The notes beneath the pieces were generated by a model. The model was not told where the DNA came from. It worked only from the letters and a program-made list of their open reading frames with translations, and did not search any database. Shown here piece after piece: positions 56,229 to 64,000 of a DNA stretch of 64,000 bases. Position 1 is the first letter of the stretch, and every line of letters starts with the position of its first letter. Made by a program: the position numbers and the translations under genes. This DNA comes from Bacteroidaceae bacterium (GTDB taxonomy: Bacteria > Bacteroidota > Bacteroidia > Bacteroidales > Bacteroidaceae): the NCBI GenBank assembly GCA_900769465.1, contig CAAGGT010000255.1, forward strand, positions 22,884-86,883, read 5' to 3'.

Positions 56229-56313
56229 GGAGAGGTGGCAGAGTGGTCGATTGCACCGGTCTTGAAAACCGACGTACCGAGAGGTACCGGGGGTTCGAAT
56301 CCCTCTCTCTCCG
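56229..56313 (+). tRNA. tRNA-Ser (anticodon TGA)
   Basis: 85 nt with an acceptor stem GGAGAGG/TCTCTCC, a D-arm GTGGCAGAGTGG, an anticodon arm CCGGTCTTGAAAACCG (TGA at the anticodon), a class-II long variable arm GTACCGAGAGGTAC and a T-arm GGTTCGAATCC. The discriminator is G at 56313; no CCA is encoded. A terminator hairpin follows. Confidence 0.95.
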
Positions 56314-56320
56314 CAAGAAA

Positions 56321-56346
56321 AAGGAAGCTATCAGGCTTCCTTTTTT
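56321..56346 (+). terminator. Terminator after tRNA-Ser
   Basis: AAGGAAGC (56321-56328) pairs with GCTTCCTT (56335-56342), followed by a T-run. Confidence 0.8.
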
Positions 56347-56749
56347 GTATTAGAGGGGATGAGAACACCCGAGTGAGGGTTCGTAATCGACGAAGTCGCT
56401 TGCCAAAGCAAGAATCTCTCTCTCTCCGCAGAAAAGCAGATTTCACTTCGAAGTCTGCTTTTTTATTTGCATTTTCCAACTACATAATTCGTTGAAAATC
56501 AATTTAAAAGCATTTTAAAAGCAAGAAAAGCAAACGATGTCCGAGGGTTCGAATCGCTCGGGTACCGAAGAAAAAAATTGCGACTTCCTGCGACTGCTCG
56601 AAAAATTATATAAAAAGGTCGCATAGCTAATCGCTAAATTCCAAAAGCAAAATCACCAAGAAATGCAAACCCCGAAACCAATCCCAAACAAACAAGAAAG
56701 TCAAAACAGAAAGTCCACCCTCCGTGTTATTATAGAAAAATAGCAGACA
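56347..56749 (+). other. Degenerate tRNA-like repeats, no gene
   Basis: About 400 bp without an open gene. At 56412-56430, 19 nt copy the tRNA-Ser 3' end (56297-56315) with one mismatch and are followed by their own hairpin AAGCAGA/TCTGCTT with a T-run (about 56436-56465). A second T-arm-like sequence, CGAGGGTTCGAATCGCTCG, lies near 56532-56550. They look like decayed tRNA copies or attachment-site scars. No integrase is nearby. Confidence 0.55.
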
Positions 56750-57553
56750 ATGGACTACCTTTGGATTCTTTTAATTGTTTCACTCGCAGCATCTGCAGTA
56801 GGATGGATTTATTTTATCTATTTCTTCAGCATCGGCTATGGACTTGCCATCGCCGCACTTGCAACAACAACAATAATAATCTTCGCCAACAACATAACAT
56901 TACCCGCAATAATCTTCTGTTGCACATTATTCATATATGGGCTACGCTTAGCAACCTACCTTCTTATCCGCGAAAAAAGCTCTGCATCATACAAGAAAAT
57001 CCTCTACCAACCGGACAAGGTAGAGAAAAAATCAACGAAAACAATGTTAATGATCTGGATTTCGTGCGCACTGCTATACATCGGACAAACAAGCCCAATA
57101 GCATTCTACCTACACAACCTCAAAACAGGAACGACAACCAACGATGTATGGGTGTGGACAGGTGCAATAATCGCCATCATAGGCCTTACAATAGAAACCG
57201 TTGCAGACGTACAAAAAAGCATTGCAAAGAAGAGAAGCCCCAATCTTTATGTAGACAACGGACTCTATCGCATCGTACGCTGCCCGAACTATTTTGGAGA
57301 ACTAGTCATCTGGAGCGGAAGCTTTATAACCTGCTTTAGCGCAAACTGCACGCCGTGGCAATGGTTCATAGCATCACTAGGATTCGGCGGAATCATATAC
57401 GTGATGTTCAGTGGAGCACGCCGCCTCGAGTTGCGACAAGCCGATATCTACGGAAGCAACCCCAATTTTCAGGAATACACAAAACACACTCCACTCATTA
57501 TTCCACTCTTGCCAATACACAGCCTTGCAAAACTAACGTGGTTGAAGGCATAA
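56750..57553 (+). CDS. DUF1295 (steroid 5-alpha-reductase-like) membrane protein
   Basis: 267 residues, about seven membrane helices. The C-terminal signature includes GLYRIVRCPNYFGELVIWSG, then YVMFSGARRLELRQADIYG, the isoprenylcysteine methyltransferase/5-alpha-reductase-like fold of DUF1295. Substrate unknown. It stands alone between the tRNA region and the ribosomal-protein operon. Confidence 0.88.
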   Translation: MDYLWILLIVSLAASAVGWIYFIYFFSIGYGLAIAALATTTIIIFANNITLPAIIFCCTLFIYGLRLATYLLIREKSSASYKKILYQPDKVEKKSTKTMLMIWISCALLYIGQTSPIAFYLHNLKTGTTTNDVWVWTGAIIAIIGLTIETVADVQKSIAKKRSPNLYVDNGLYRIVRCPNYFGELVIWSGSFITCFSANCTPWQWFIASLGFGGIIYVMFSGARRLELRQADIYGSNPNFQEYTKHTPLIIPLLPIHSLAKLTWLKA

Positions 57554-57559
57554 CAAAAA

Positions 57560-57592
57560 AAAGAAGGAAAGCTCATCGCTATCCTTCTTTTC
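57560..57592. terminator. Convergent terminator
   Basis: AAGAAGGA (57561-57568) and TCCTTCTT (57582-57589) pair across a 13-nt loop, with A-run on the left and TTT on the right. It lies between DUF1295 and the converging DUF4295 gene. Confidence 0.7.
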
Positions 57593-57615
57593 TATCTAAA
57601 GCCTCACGGCAATAA

Positions 57616-57768
57616 TTACTTCTTCAAAGCCTCGTCTGCTTTACCCTGGGGCATCATTTCCTCAGAGAACATATAAGCACCGGTCTTGGGTGATTTAACC
57701 AATTTAACAACCTTTACAAACTTCTCCTTATCACCTGTCTGGAGGGTTGCCACTGCTTTCTTAGCCAT
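57616..57768 (-). CDS. DUF4295 small protein
   Basis: 50 residues (begins MAKKAVATLQTGDKEKFVKV, ends KADEALKK). It is the short protein that regularly follows rpmG in Bacteroidetes and is annotated DUF4295, with a possible ribosome-linked role from context. It starts 6 bp after the rpmG stop. Confidence 0.88.
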   Translation of the reverse strand: MAKKAVATLQTGDKEKFVKVVKLVKSPKTGAYMFSEEMMPQGKADEALKK

Positions 57769-57774
57769 CTCTTA

Positions 57775-57963
57775 TTACTTAATTTCTTTGTGAACAGTTA
57801 CTCTCTTCAAATATGGGTTGTATTTCTTCAACTCCAAACGCTCTGTTGTGTTCTTGCGGTTCTTTGTGGTGATGTAACGAGACATACCTGGAACACCGCT
57901 ACCCTTCTGCTCGGTGCACTCAAGTATCACCTGAACACGATTTCCTTTTACCTTCTTAGCCAT
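57775..57963 (-). CDS. rpmG: Ribosomal protein L33
   Basis: 62 residues, [20 protein letters not shown], then [23 protein letters not shown] (core [19 protein letters not shown]). Standard L33 length; only one of the zinc-ribbon cysteines is present, so this is the C-minus type. It follows rpmB by 18 bp. Confidence 0.97.
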   Translation of the reverse strand: MAKKVKGNRVQVILECTEQKGSGVPGMSRYITTKNRKNTTERLELKKYNPYLKRVTVHKEIK

Positions 57964-57981
57964 ACTACTTTCCTCCTTTAA

Positions 57982-58242
57982 TTAATCGAGTACTTTAATT
58001 TCCTCCCAAGCAACGTGGCCATTCTTAACAGCAGCCTTCAAAGCCGCATCGAGACCTACTCGGTTAATAGTTTTCAACCCCGCTGCACTCACGCGCAACT
58101 GAATCCAACAATTTTCTTCTACATAGAAGAATTTCTTCTTGAACAAGTTCACATTGAAAAGACGCTTTGTCTTTCTGTTTGAGTGTGAAACATTGTTACC
58201 CACCATAGCTTTCTTACCGGTGATTTGACAAATCTTAGACAT
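57982..58242 (-). CDS. rpmB: Ribosomal protein L28
   Basis: 86 residues, [20 protein letters not shown], then [13 protein letters not shown]. Standard length. First gene of the rpmB-rpmG-DUF4295 operon, behind a clear promoter. Confidence 0.97.
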   Translation of the reverse strand: MSKICQITGKKAMVGNNVSHSNRKTKRLFNVNLFKKKFFYVEENCWIQLRVSAAGLKTINRVGLDAALKAAVKNGHVAWEEIKVLD

Positions 58243-58292
58243 CTCTATATATTTTTTTGTTTATTCTTTTGATACCTACTCGAAACAGAGTG

Positions 58293-58324
58293 CAAAGATA
58301 TACGATTTCGCACAACCTTGCAAA
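58293..58324 (-). promoter_or_regulatory. Promoter of the rpmB operon
   Basis: On the minus strand TTTG (complement of 58321-58324), 20-bp spacer, TATCTTTG (complement of 58293-58300). Exact match to the Bacteroidetes consensus, 51 bp upstream of the rpmB ATG. Confidence 0.7.
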
Positions 58325-58376
58325 CAAAAACAGAATTATTTTTCTTTTTTAATAAAAAGTGCAACAGGAGACGCGC

Positions 58377-58877
58377 CTATTCTTCACCAAGCAACGTTTC
58401 ATACATAAAACGCAATGCCTCGGACACAGTCAGCTCCACCACCGCCAATCGCCCGACATCGCCCAATTGCAGTTTCTTCACCTTCAACACGCCACAAGCC
58501 TTCACAGCCATCCATACCGTGCCTACAGGTTTCTCCGGCGTTCCGCCATCGGGCCCGGCTATACCCGATGTTGCTATAGCGCAGTCTGTCGACATAAGAG
58601 CCGACACGCCACTTGCCATCTGCCTCACCACCGGTTCACTCACCGCGCCAACCGATTCAAGCACCTCTCCCGACACTCCCAGCACAGCGTTCTTCACATC
58701 GTTATGATACGCGACAACAGCGCCACGCATAACCGCAGAACAGCCGGCTACAGATGTTATGGCCTGCGAAACCGCACCGCCCGTGCAGCTCTCGGCCGTC
58801 GAAATGGTCAGCCTGCGCTCGGCAAGTGCCGCAACAAGCCTTGCAGCCAAATCACGATTCACCTCTGCGCTATACAT
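58377..58877 (-). CDS. pncC: CinA-family nicotinamide-nucleotide amidase
   Basis: 166 residues matching the CinA C-terminal domain alone. The catalytic region [20 protein letters not shown] and the [18 protein letters not shown] motif are diagnostic. It deamidates nicotinamide mononucleotide to the nicotinate form. It begins 3 bp after the tsaD stop, so the two are co-transcribed. Confidence 0.93.
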   Translation of the reverse strand: MYSAEVNRDLAARLVAALAERRLTISTAESCTGGAVSQAITSVAGCSAVMRGAVVAYHNDVKNAVLGVSGEVLESVGAVSEPVVRQMASGVSALMSTDCAIATSGIAGPDGGTPEKPVGTVWMAVKACGVLKVKKLQLGDVGRLAVVELTVSEALRFMYETLLGEE

Positions 58878-58880
58878 ATA

Positions 58881-59909
58881 TTATATAGTGGTGCGCGAAA
58901 AGGCGGGTTTGTCCATAGCACAAAAATCATTGTCCAGATATTTGTAATATCCAACAATTCCAATCATTGCGGCATTGTCGGTCGTGAAGCCGAATTTAGG
59001 GATGAATATATCCCATTTGTAGCGTTTTGCATAGTCGGCATAAGCCTGGCGCAACGCAGTGTTCGCCGACACACCACCCGAAAGGGCAATACGCTTTATT
59101 CCAAGGGCCTTCGAAGCCTTGTAGAGTTTATCCATAAGTACAGAGACGACGGTAGCCTCGAACGAAGCAGCCAAGTCCTCCTTGTGTTCCTCGACATAGT
59201 TCTCATTCTCGGCAACAAGCTTGCGCAACGTATAAAGGAACGATGTCTTCAAACCGCTGAAGCTATAGTCGAACCCCGGGATATGAGGTTTGCTGAACTT
59301 GTAAGCCTCGGGGTTGCCCTGACGTGCAAGACGGTCAATGATAGGGCCACCCGGATAGCCCAATCCCATAACTTTGGCACATTTATCCATAGCTTCACCG
59401 GCCGCATCGTCAATTGTCTGGCCAATTATCTCCATATCCTTGTAGCTGTTCACCTTGACAATCTGCGAGTTGCCGCCCGACACCATCAGGCACAGGAAGG
59501 GATACTCGGGAGCGCGGTGTTCCACACCATCTTCCTTTATGAAATGCGCCAATATATGACCTTGCAGGTGATTCACCTCAATCATAGGTATACGCAACGA
59601 AGCGGCCAGTCCTTTGGCAAACGAGACACCGACAAGCAGGGAACCCATCAGTCCCGGACCACGCGTAAAGGCAATGGCGGTGAGCTGCTCCTTCTCCACA
59701 CCGGCCCTTTTGAGCGCCGCATCAACCACCGGAACGATATTCTGTTCGTGGGCGCGCGATGCCAGTTCGGGCACCACACCACCATACTGTTCGTGTACAG
59801 CCTGGCTGGCGGTAACATTGGAAAGCACGACATCATTCCTCATCACTGCCGCCGAAGTATCGTCACAAGAGGACTCAATGGCCAATATATATACATCCTT
59901 ATTCTCCAT
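58881..59909 (-). CDS. tsaD: tRNA N6-threonylcarbamoyladenosine synthase
   Basis: 342 residues from the ATG at 59909 (MENKDVYILAIESSCDDTS). Metal-binding histidines are in ELASRAHEQNIVP and NHLQGHILAHF, and the ATP-binding region in KCAKVMGLGYPGGPIIDRL (core GLGYPGGP). It transfers threonylcarbamoyl to A37 of ANN-decoding tRNAs. A longer frame to 59969 runs into the promoter region and is rejected. Confidence 0.96.
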   Translation of the reverse strand: MENKDVYILAIESSCDDTSAAVMRNDVVLSNVTASQAVHEQYGGVVPELASRAHEQNIVPVVDAALKRAGVEKEQLTAIAFTRGPGLMGSLLVGVSFAKGLAASLRIPMIEVNHLQGHILAHFIKEDGVEHRAPEYPFLCLMVSGGNSQIVKVNSYKDMEIIGQTIDDAAGEAMDKCAKVMGLGYPGGPIIDRLARQGNPEAYKFSKPHIPGFDYSFSGLKTSFLYTLRKLVAENENYVEEHKEDLAASFEATVVSVLMDKLYKASKALGIKRIALSGGVSANTALRQAYADYAKRYKWDIFIPKFGFTTDNAAMIGIVGYYKYLDNDFCAMDKPAFSRTTI

Positions 59910-59947
59910 ATCAAAAAAAACGACCGCCCCATAACGGGCGAAATAGC

Positions 59948-60016
59948 TTACAATGTAAATAGTACCCACAAAGGTAGTAATTTATTTCTATTTTTTCACT
60001 ACCTTTACAATGTAAA
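59948..60016. promoter_or_regulatory. Symmetric divergent promoter region
   Basis: Two exact copies of TTACAATGTAAA (59948-59959 and 60005-60016) flank an inverted pair AAAGGTAGT/ACTACCTTT. On the minus strand TACCTTTG (complement of 59969-59976) is a good -7 box for tsaD; on the plus strand TACCTTTA (60000-60007) is a near-match for the GNAT-like gene. Confidence 0.5.
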
Positions 60017-60030
60017 AAGAATCAAGCGAA

Positions 60031-61023
60031 ATGCGCATAGAGATACATACCGAAAGCAACACATTGCCGGCACTCATCAAAGGAAATGCCATGCATTCGG
60101 CATTGATGTTCCGTGCCCTTGAGCAGAGCAACGGATACAGACCATATATGCTTGTGGGGTATGACAGCGAGGGAGCCGAGCTTGGGCATCTGCTCATCAT
60201 GAGCAGGAGGAGCATACATCCGCTTCCACCCATTCTCCACTATCGTTACACCATCAACGGCGAGGGCGTATACAGGGAGGAATGCAGCAGGCAGGAGCGC
60301 GAGAGCATCTTCACCGCATTCCTTGACAGGATTTTCGGGATGCTTGATTTCCGCCACACATCCATCGAGGTAACGAACATCGAGGACCAGCGTTTCGCCT
60401 ACAGCACATTGAGCGCACGCAGTTTCATACCGTTACGCAGCCAGAGGCTCTACATCTCACTGCACAGCAAGCACCCGCAAGAGAGGTTGGCACGCGCCTA
60501 CAAGGCACACATACGCAATGCTGCCGACAGAGGTGTCACATACAGCCGCGCCACCACGCAACAGGATATAAAAGAGGGGCTACGTCTCATGCGCAACTAC
60601 TACCGCAGCAAGATACAGCGCAGCTTGCCACAGGAGAGAGTCCTGCAAGCAATGCTGCACACACCCGACGGTTCCCTCTCCGATGAATGCAAGCTCTTTG
60701 TCGTCAGACACAGGGAGAGAATCATAGGCAGTTCACTCTGCCTATACGAAGATGAGCGCGCCAGCCTTGCCTACAGCTGCGGACTGCGCAAAAGCCACCC
60801 GCTGCTATATCCCGGAATAATGGCCATATGGGCATCCATCACCGATGCCCACGACAACGGATATGCCCATTTCGAGTTTCTGGAGGTAAGGAATCTGCCA
60901 TATATAAAGCGCAAATTCATAAACACACTGCTCAATTATGGCGGCAAGCAGGTGGGGACACTGCGTTGGAAACATTACCGTTGGAACTGGATAAATAAAA
61001 TTTTACGCAAGATATACGTTTAG
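60031..61023 (+). CDS. GNAT/FemAB-like acyltransferase
   Basis: 330 residues. The C-terminal half (about 150-310) has a GNAT/BioF2-type pattern (ERLARAYKAHIRNAADRGVT, LFVVRHRERIIGSSLCLYED, AHFEFLEVRNLPYIKRKFINT). The enzyme probably transfers an acyl or aminoacyl group to a small molecule or cell-envelope precursor; no substrate can be named. It is divergent from tsaD and 52 bp upstream of a TonB receptor. Confidence 0.65.
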   Translation: MRIEIHTESNTLPALIKGNAMHSALMFRALEQSNGYRPYMLVGYDSEGAELGHLLIMSRRSIHPLPPILHYRYTINGEGVYREECSRQERESIFTAFLDRIFGMLDFRHTSIEVTNIEDQRFAYSTLSARSFIPLRSQRLYISLHSKHPQERLARAYKAHIRNAADRGVTYSRATTQQDIKEGLRLMRNYYRSKIQRSLPQERVLQAMLHTPDGSLSDECKLFVVRHRERIIGSSLCLYEDERASLAYSCGLRKSHPLLYPGIMAIWASITDAHDNGYAHFEFLEVRNLPYIKRKFINTLLNYGGKQVGTLRWKHYRWNWINKILRKIYV

Positions 61024-61075
61024 CGCAAAAAAAACGTTAGTAGAAAGAATAGCCGAAAAAAACGAACAGACAAGA

Positions 61076-63466
61076 ATGAAGTTGAGGATATACATCATAA
61101 CACTGATGTCATTGATAATCTCCGCCGGAGCTACAGCGCAGAAGGTAACCTTCAAGGGGCGCATCACCGACGAAAACCACAAACCGGTTGAGATTGCAAG
61201 CATTGGAATATCGGGCGAGGCAAAAGGTACCGTCGCCGACCTCAACGGCTACTACTCTCTCACCTGCGAGACAAGGGACAGCATCACCCTCATATACTCC
61301 ATGGTAGGCTACCAAACCCGCAAACGCACATTCAAGAACCCCACCGACACGCTCATTGTCAACGTGATGTTGCCAACGCTCAACATATCCCTGCAACAGG
61401 TGGATGTCGTTGACAGGGAAAAGCAGATGGGAAGCACGCAAAAGATTGAACTGCCCGAAAAGCTACGTCTGCAGCCATCGGCAAGCGGCAGCGCCATTGA
61501 GGACCTCATAAAATCACAAGCCGGCGTGAGTTCGCACAACGAACTCAGTTCGCAATACAACGTACGTGGCGGCAACTTTGACGAGAACAGTGTCTATGTC
61601 AACGGCATCGAGGTATACAGGCCTCTGCTCATCCGTGCCGGACAGCAGGAGGGACTCAGCTTCCTCAACCCCGATATGGTAAGCGCCGTGGCATTCTCCA
61701 CAGGCGGTTTCGAGGCGAAATATGGTGACAAGATGTCATCGGTCCTGGATGTCACATACCGCAAGCCACGCGAATTCGAGAGTACCATATCGGCAAGCCT
61801 CTTGGGTGCAAGCGCATACATTGGCTGGGGAAACAACAAGATAAGCATTTCAAATTCAGTGCGTTACAAGAGCAACAGCTACCTGTTCGGCACATTCGAC
61901 ACCAAGGGCGAGTACAAGCCCAGCTTCGTCGACTACCAGACATACATCGACTGGCGCATAACCGACAAACTGAATGTGAGTGTCATTGGCAACATCTCGC
62001 ACAATGAGTACAAATTCACGCCAAGCGACCGCACCACCTCGTTCGGCACACTCGAGGATGTCAAACAGTTCAAGGTCTACTTTGGCGGTTGGGAGAGTGA
62101 CGTGTTCCGTACATTCTTCGGTGCCGCATCGGTCAACTACACACCCGACCAGTACAACCAGTTCACCCTGCAGACATCGGCATTCTACACAAACGAGGAC
62201 GAGACATACGACATCTTTGGCGAGTATTGGCTCGACGAGATAAACACCGACCAGACAATGGGCGTGGGACGATATATGGAACACGCCCGCAACTACCTGA
62301 AGGCCAATGTACAAACAGTCTCGTTCACCGGCAAGCACTATCTCAAGAGCAACGACATACGTTGGGGAGTGGAGTGGAAACGCGAAGCTTTCGATGACAA
62401 CCAGCGCGAATGGGAGTTGCGCGATTCATTAGGATACAACGTCCCCGTTGCCGGCAATGGCCTGCGCCCCGTCTACAGCCTCACGTCACAAAGTTCATAT
62501 ACAAGCAACCACATCAGCACATACATACAGGACACCTACAAGCTAAACTGCAGCATAGGTCTCATATCCATCAACGGCGGAGTGCGCCTGTCGTGGTGGG
62601 ATTGGAACAACGAGGTCATCGTGTCACCACGCGCCAGCGTAGGCCTCATACCCAAGTTCTGCGACGACCTCACCTTCCGTTTCTCAACCGGTATATACTA
62701 CCAGACACCATTCTACAAGGAGATGCGCGACACCACAACCGTTGGTGGCATAACCACCGTCACCTTGAACAAGAACATCAAGTCACAACGCTCCATACAC
62801 TTTGTACTCGGATGCGACTACCATTTCAGCCTCTACGGCCGTCCATTCAAGCTCACGGCCGAGGCCTATTACAAGAAATTGGACAACCTTATACCTTATA
62901 ATATAGACAATGTACGTATTGTCTACTATGGCGAGAACTGCGCCAAAGGATATGCCACAGGACTCGACCTGAAGCTCTTCGGCGAGTTCGTGCCCGGAAC
63001 CGATTCGTGGCTCACGCTATCGGTAATGGACACAAAAGAGAGGATAAACGGTGGCGAATGGATTCCGCGCCCCACAAACAGCACATTCAGTGCATCGCTC
63101 TATTTCACCGACTATTTCCCGGGCACAGAGCGTTGGAAGATGAGCCTGCAAGGCACATATGCCGACGGCTTGCCTTTCGGTCCTCCACACAGTGGCCGCG
63201 AAAAGCACGTATTCAACGCACCGCCCTACCGCCGTGTGGACATCGGTATGTCCTATCGTATGCTCGACAACGAGGAGAGACAATACCGCACAGGCGTACG
63301 CAGCTGGTTCAAGAACATATGGCTTGGCATCGACGCCTTCAACATCCTGGGCATCAACAACGTCAACTCCTACTATTGGGTAAAGGACATAAACAACAAC
63401 AACTACGCAGTACCCAACTATCTGACAGGCCGACTCATCAACGTACGCATTTTGATGGAACTATAA
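61076..63466 (+). CDS. TonB-dependent receptor with CarboxypepD_reg N-terminal extension
   Basis: 796 residues. Signal peptide (MKLRIYIITLMSLIISAGATA), a carboxypeptidase-regulatory-like domain (about 22-105), a plug (SSQYNVRGGNFDENSVYVNG, EAKYGDKMSSVLDV) and a 22-strand barrel ending with the usual aromatic-rich C-terminus. Outer-membrane receptor for an unknown ligand. No SusD partner follows, so it is more likely a metal- or vitamin-type receptor than a Sus glycan system. Confidence 0.88.
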   Translation: MKLRIYIITLMSLIISAGATAQKVTFKGRITDENHKPVEIASIGISGEAKGTVADLNGYYSLTCETRDSITLIYSMVGYQTRKRTFKNPTDTLIVNVMLPTLNISLQQVDVVDREKQMGSTQKIELPEKLRLQPSASGSAIEDLIKSQAGVSSHNELSSQYNVRGGNFDENSVYVNGIEVYRPLLIRAGQQEGLSFLNPDMVSAVAFSTGGFEAKYGDKMSSVLDVTYRKPREFESTISASLLGASAYIGWGNNKISISNSVRYKSNSYLFGTFDTKGEYKPSFVDYQTYIDWRITDKLNVSVIGNISHNEYKFTPSDRTTSFGTLEDVKQFKVYFGGWESDVFRTFFGAASVNYTPDQYNQFTLQTSAFYTNEDETYDIFGEYWLDEINTDQTMGVGRYMEHARNYLKANVQTVSFTGKHYLKSNDIRWGVEWKREAFDDNQREWELRDSLGYNVPVAGNGLRPVYSLTSQSSYTSNHISTYIQDTYKLNCSIGLISINGGVRLSWWDWNNEVIVSPRASVGLIPKFCDDLTFRFSTGIYYQTPFYKEMRDTTTVGGITTVTLNKNIKSQRSIHFVLGCDYHFSLYGRPFKLTAEAYYKKLDNLIPYNIDNVRIVYYGENCAKGYATGLDLKLFGEFVPGTDSWLTLSVMDTKERINGGEWIPRPTNSTFSASLYFTDYFPGTERWKMSLQGTYADGLPFGPPHSGREKHVFNAPPYRRVDIGMSYRMLDNEERQYRTGVRSWFKNIWLGIDAFNILGINNVNSYYWVKDINNNNYAVPNYLTGRLINVRILMEL

Positions 63467-63632
63467 TTCCACAAGCGAGAGCAGGAAAAAGCCACCTTCA
63501 CCACACCTTTAATTTACTAACATTTTGTCAGCAAAAACGCTATTTTGCTGACAAAATTACCCCCCCCCTGCATTAAACGCCCGTTTGTTGACAAAAACTC
63601 ACACAAAAAAAGAATAAATGTTACACAACATT

Positions 63633-63664
63633 TTTGTTTGTTACATATTTTAACATTACCTTTG
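63633..63664 (+). promoter_or_regulatory. Promoter of the Thr/Ile leader
   Basis: TTTG (63633-63636), 20-bp spacer, TACCTTTG (63657-63664): an exact consensus match. It predicts initiation near 63672. Confidence 0.7.
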
Positions 63665-63701
63665 CAGTCCTTTTCCGTGAGAGGTGTATTCTGCACCTTA
63701 A

Positions 63702-63812
63702 ATGCGAAAAACGAATAACTTACAACTAACAACAACTATCACTATCATTCTGCAAGAACAGCGCAGCCACATAAAATGGCTGCCACCATTCTTGCGGACT
63801 ATGAGTTTATAG
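63702..63812 (+). CDS. Leader peptide of an amino-acid attenuator (Thr/Ile-rich)
   Basis: 36 residues beginning MRKTNNLQLTTTITIILQEQ. The run of eight codons from ACA to CTG (63729-63752) is Thr-Thr-Thr-Ile-Thr-Ile-Ile-Leu, the same design as the E. coli thr operon leader. It is too short for the ordinary frame list. A rod of nested stems covers it: CTATCAC (63736-63742) with GTGATAG (63813-63819), TCTGCAAGAA (63749-63758) with TTCTTGCGGA (63789-63798), and GCAGCCA (63763-63769) with TGGCTGC (63777-63783). The Thr/Ile codons lie in the first arm. Expected target: threonine or branched-chain synthesis genes. Confidence 0.75.
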   Translation: MRKTNNLQLTTTITIILQEQRSHIKWLPPFLRTMSL

Positions 63813-63817
63813 GTGAT

Positions 63818-63850
63818 AGCAGACCCTTTACCGGGTTTGCTCTTTTTTTT
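63818..63850 (+). terminator. Attenuator terminator
   Basis: AGCAGACCC (63818-63826) pairs with GGGTTTGCT (63833-63841) and is followed by CTTTTTTTT. It lies 6 nt after the leader-peptide stop, the classical attenuator position. Confidence 0.85.
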
Positions 63851-63949
63851 GATACTACAAAAACACAGATACTATGAAAAAGGGCTCACCTGCAAAAGTT
63901 GGGGGGATGATATAAAAATATTATCTTCGCATAGTTAAAATAAAGTACT

Positions 63950-64000
63950 ATGCAGGACGAAAAAATACTATTGGAATTAGCTCGTTTGATATTGCCATCA
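63950..64000 (+). CDS. Transposase N-terminal fragment (ISAon1-like), cut by the window edge
   Basis: Reads MQDEKILLELARLILPS, resembling the N-terminal-region protein of ISAon1-type insertion sequences of Bacteroidetes. A TATCTTCG box at 63922-63929 precedes it. The left end of the element probably lies near 63880, where the sequence changes after ATGAAAAAG. Only 17 codons are visible, so the family assignment is tentative. Confidence 0.45.
   Translation, partial: MQDEKILLELARLILPS

Noticed and set aside
56347..56749. A prophage or genomic island at the tRNA-Ser
   Set aside because: Only short tRNA-like scars are present; no integrase or phage genes were found.
61076..63466. SusC of a polysaccharide utilisation locus
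   Set aside because: No SusD follows and there are no glycan-degrading enzymes in the window; the receptor is kept as generic TonB-dependent.
63670..63850. 6S RNA or other housekeeping small RNA
   Set aside because: The region contains a translated leader with Thr/Ile codons followed by a terminator, which fits attenuation; there is no 5'/3' closing stem of the 6S type.
1..64000. CRISPR array
   Set aside because: No array of regularly spaced direct repeats was seen; the repeats noted are inverted or degenerate.

Overview
The window is chromosomal DNA of a Bacteroidales bacterium, probably a gut or oral anaerobe. The lineage call rests on gene content and promoters: a FeoA-FeoB fusion, a DUF4295 gene beside rpmG/rpmB, SLBB/Wza and Wzi capsule proteins, a TonB receptor with a carboxypeptidase-like plug extension, pyruvate formate-lyase, and recurrent promoter elements of the type TTTG-N19/20-TAnnTTTG. 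Genus cannot be fixed from the sequence alone.

Layout. 0-0.8 kb: 3' part of a sodium/solute symporter. 1.0-1.9 kb: two tandem paralogous small exported basic proteins. 2.2-6.4 kb: an iron/redox block (FeoAB, a hemerythrin protein, an overlapping atypical LuxR-type regulator, free methionine-R-sulfoxide reductase). 6.5-9.6 kb: small membrane proteins and a response regulator. 9.6-13.8 kb: a very long protein carrying two histidine-kinase-like modules. 14-16.3 kb: a PepSY membrane protein with an unusual Cys/flavinylation-like insert, and a TraB/GumN protein. 17.1-32.6 kb: a Wzx/Wzy-type capsule or O-antigen locus read mostly on the minus strand (sugar transferase, Wza, Wzz, Wzy, Wzx, glycosyltransferases, WecC), with plus-strand inserts (Wzi, a lipoprotein, two acyltransferases). 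32.8-36.5 kb: SpoIID-like protein overlapping a glycosyltransferase/HIT-phosphorylase-like fusion. 36.7-39.9 kb: rlmN, a DUF4837 lipoprotein, pdxA. 39.9-43.1 kb: a tightly overlapping four-gene set (nucleotidyltransferase, ATP-grasp, CDP-alcohol transferase, HAD phosphatase) that looks like a pathway for a CDP-activated headgroup or phosphodiester product. 43-51.5 kb: exported proteins, including a beta-helix protein behind a structured leader, a repeat/dockerin protein and a cohesin-like protein. 51.6-54.7 kb: pflA and pflB. 54.9-63.5 kb: a glycosyltransferase, tRNA-Ser with degenerate copies of its 3' end, ribosomal proteins L28/L33, pncC, tsaD, a GNAT-like protein and a TonB receptor. 63.6-64 kb: a promoter, a Thr/Ile-rich leader peptide and an intrinsic terminator (an amino-acid attenuator), then an insertion-sequence transposase start where the structural gene should be.

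The observations most worth follow-up are the attenuator apparently separated from its gene by an insertion sequence, the 39.9-43.1 kb headgroup operon, the GT2/HIT fusion with SpoIID, the PepSY protein with repeated flavinylation-like motifs, the double kinase, and the structured leader of the 45-51 kb exported cluster. No CRISPR array, rRNA gene, integrase or prophage was found.
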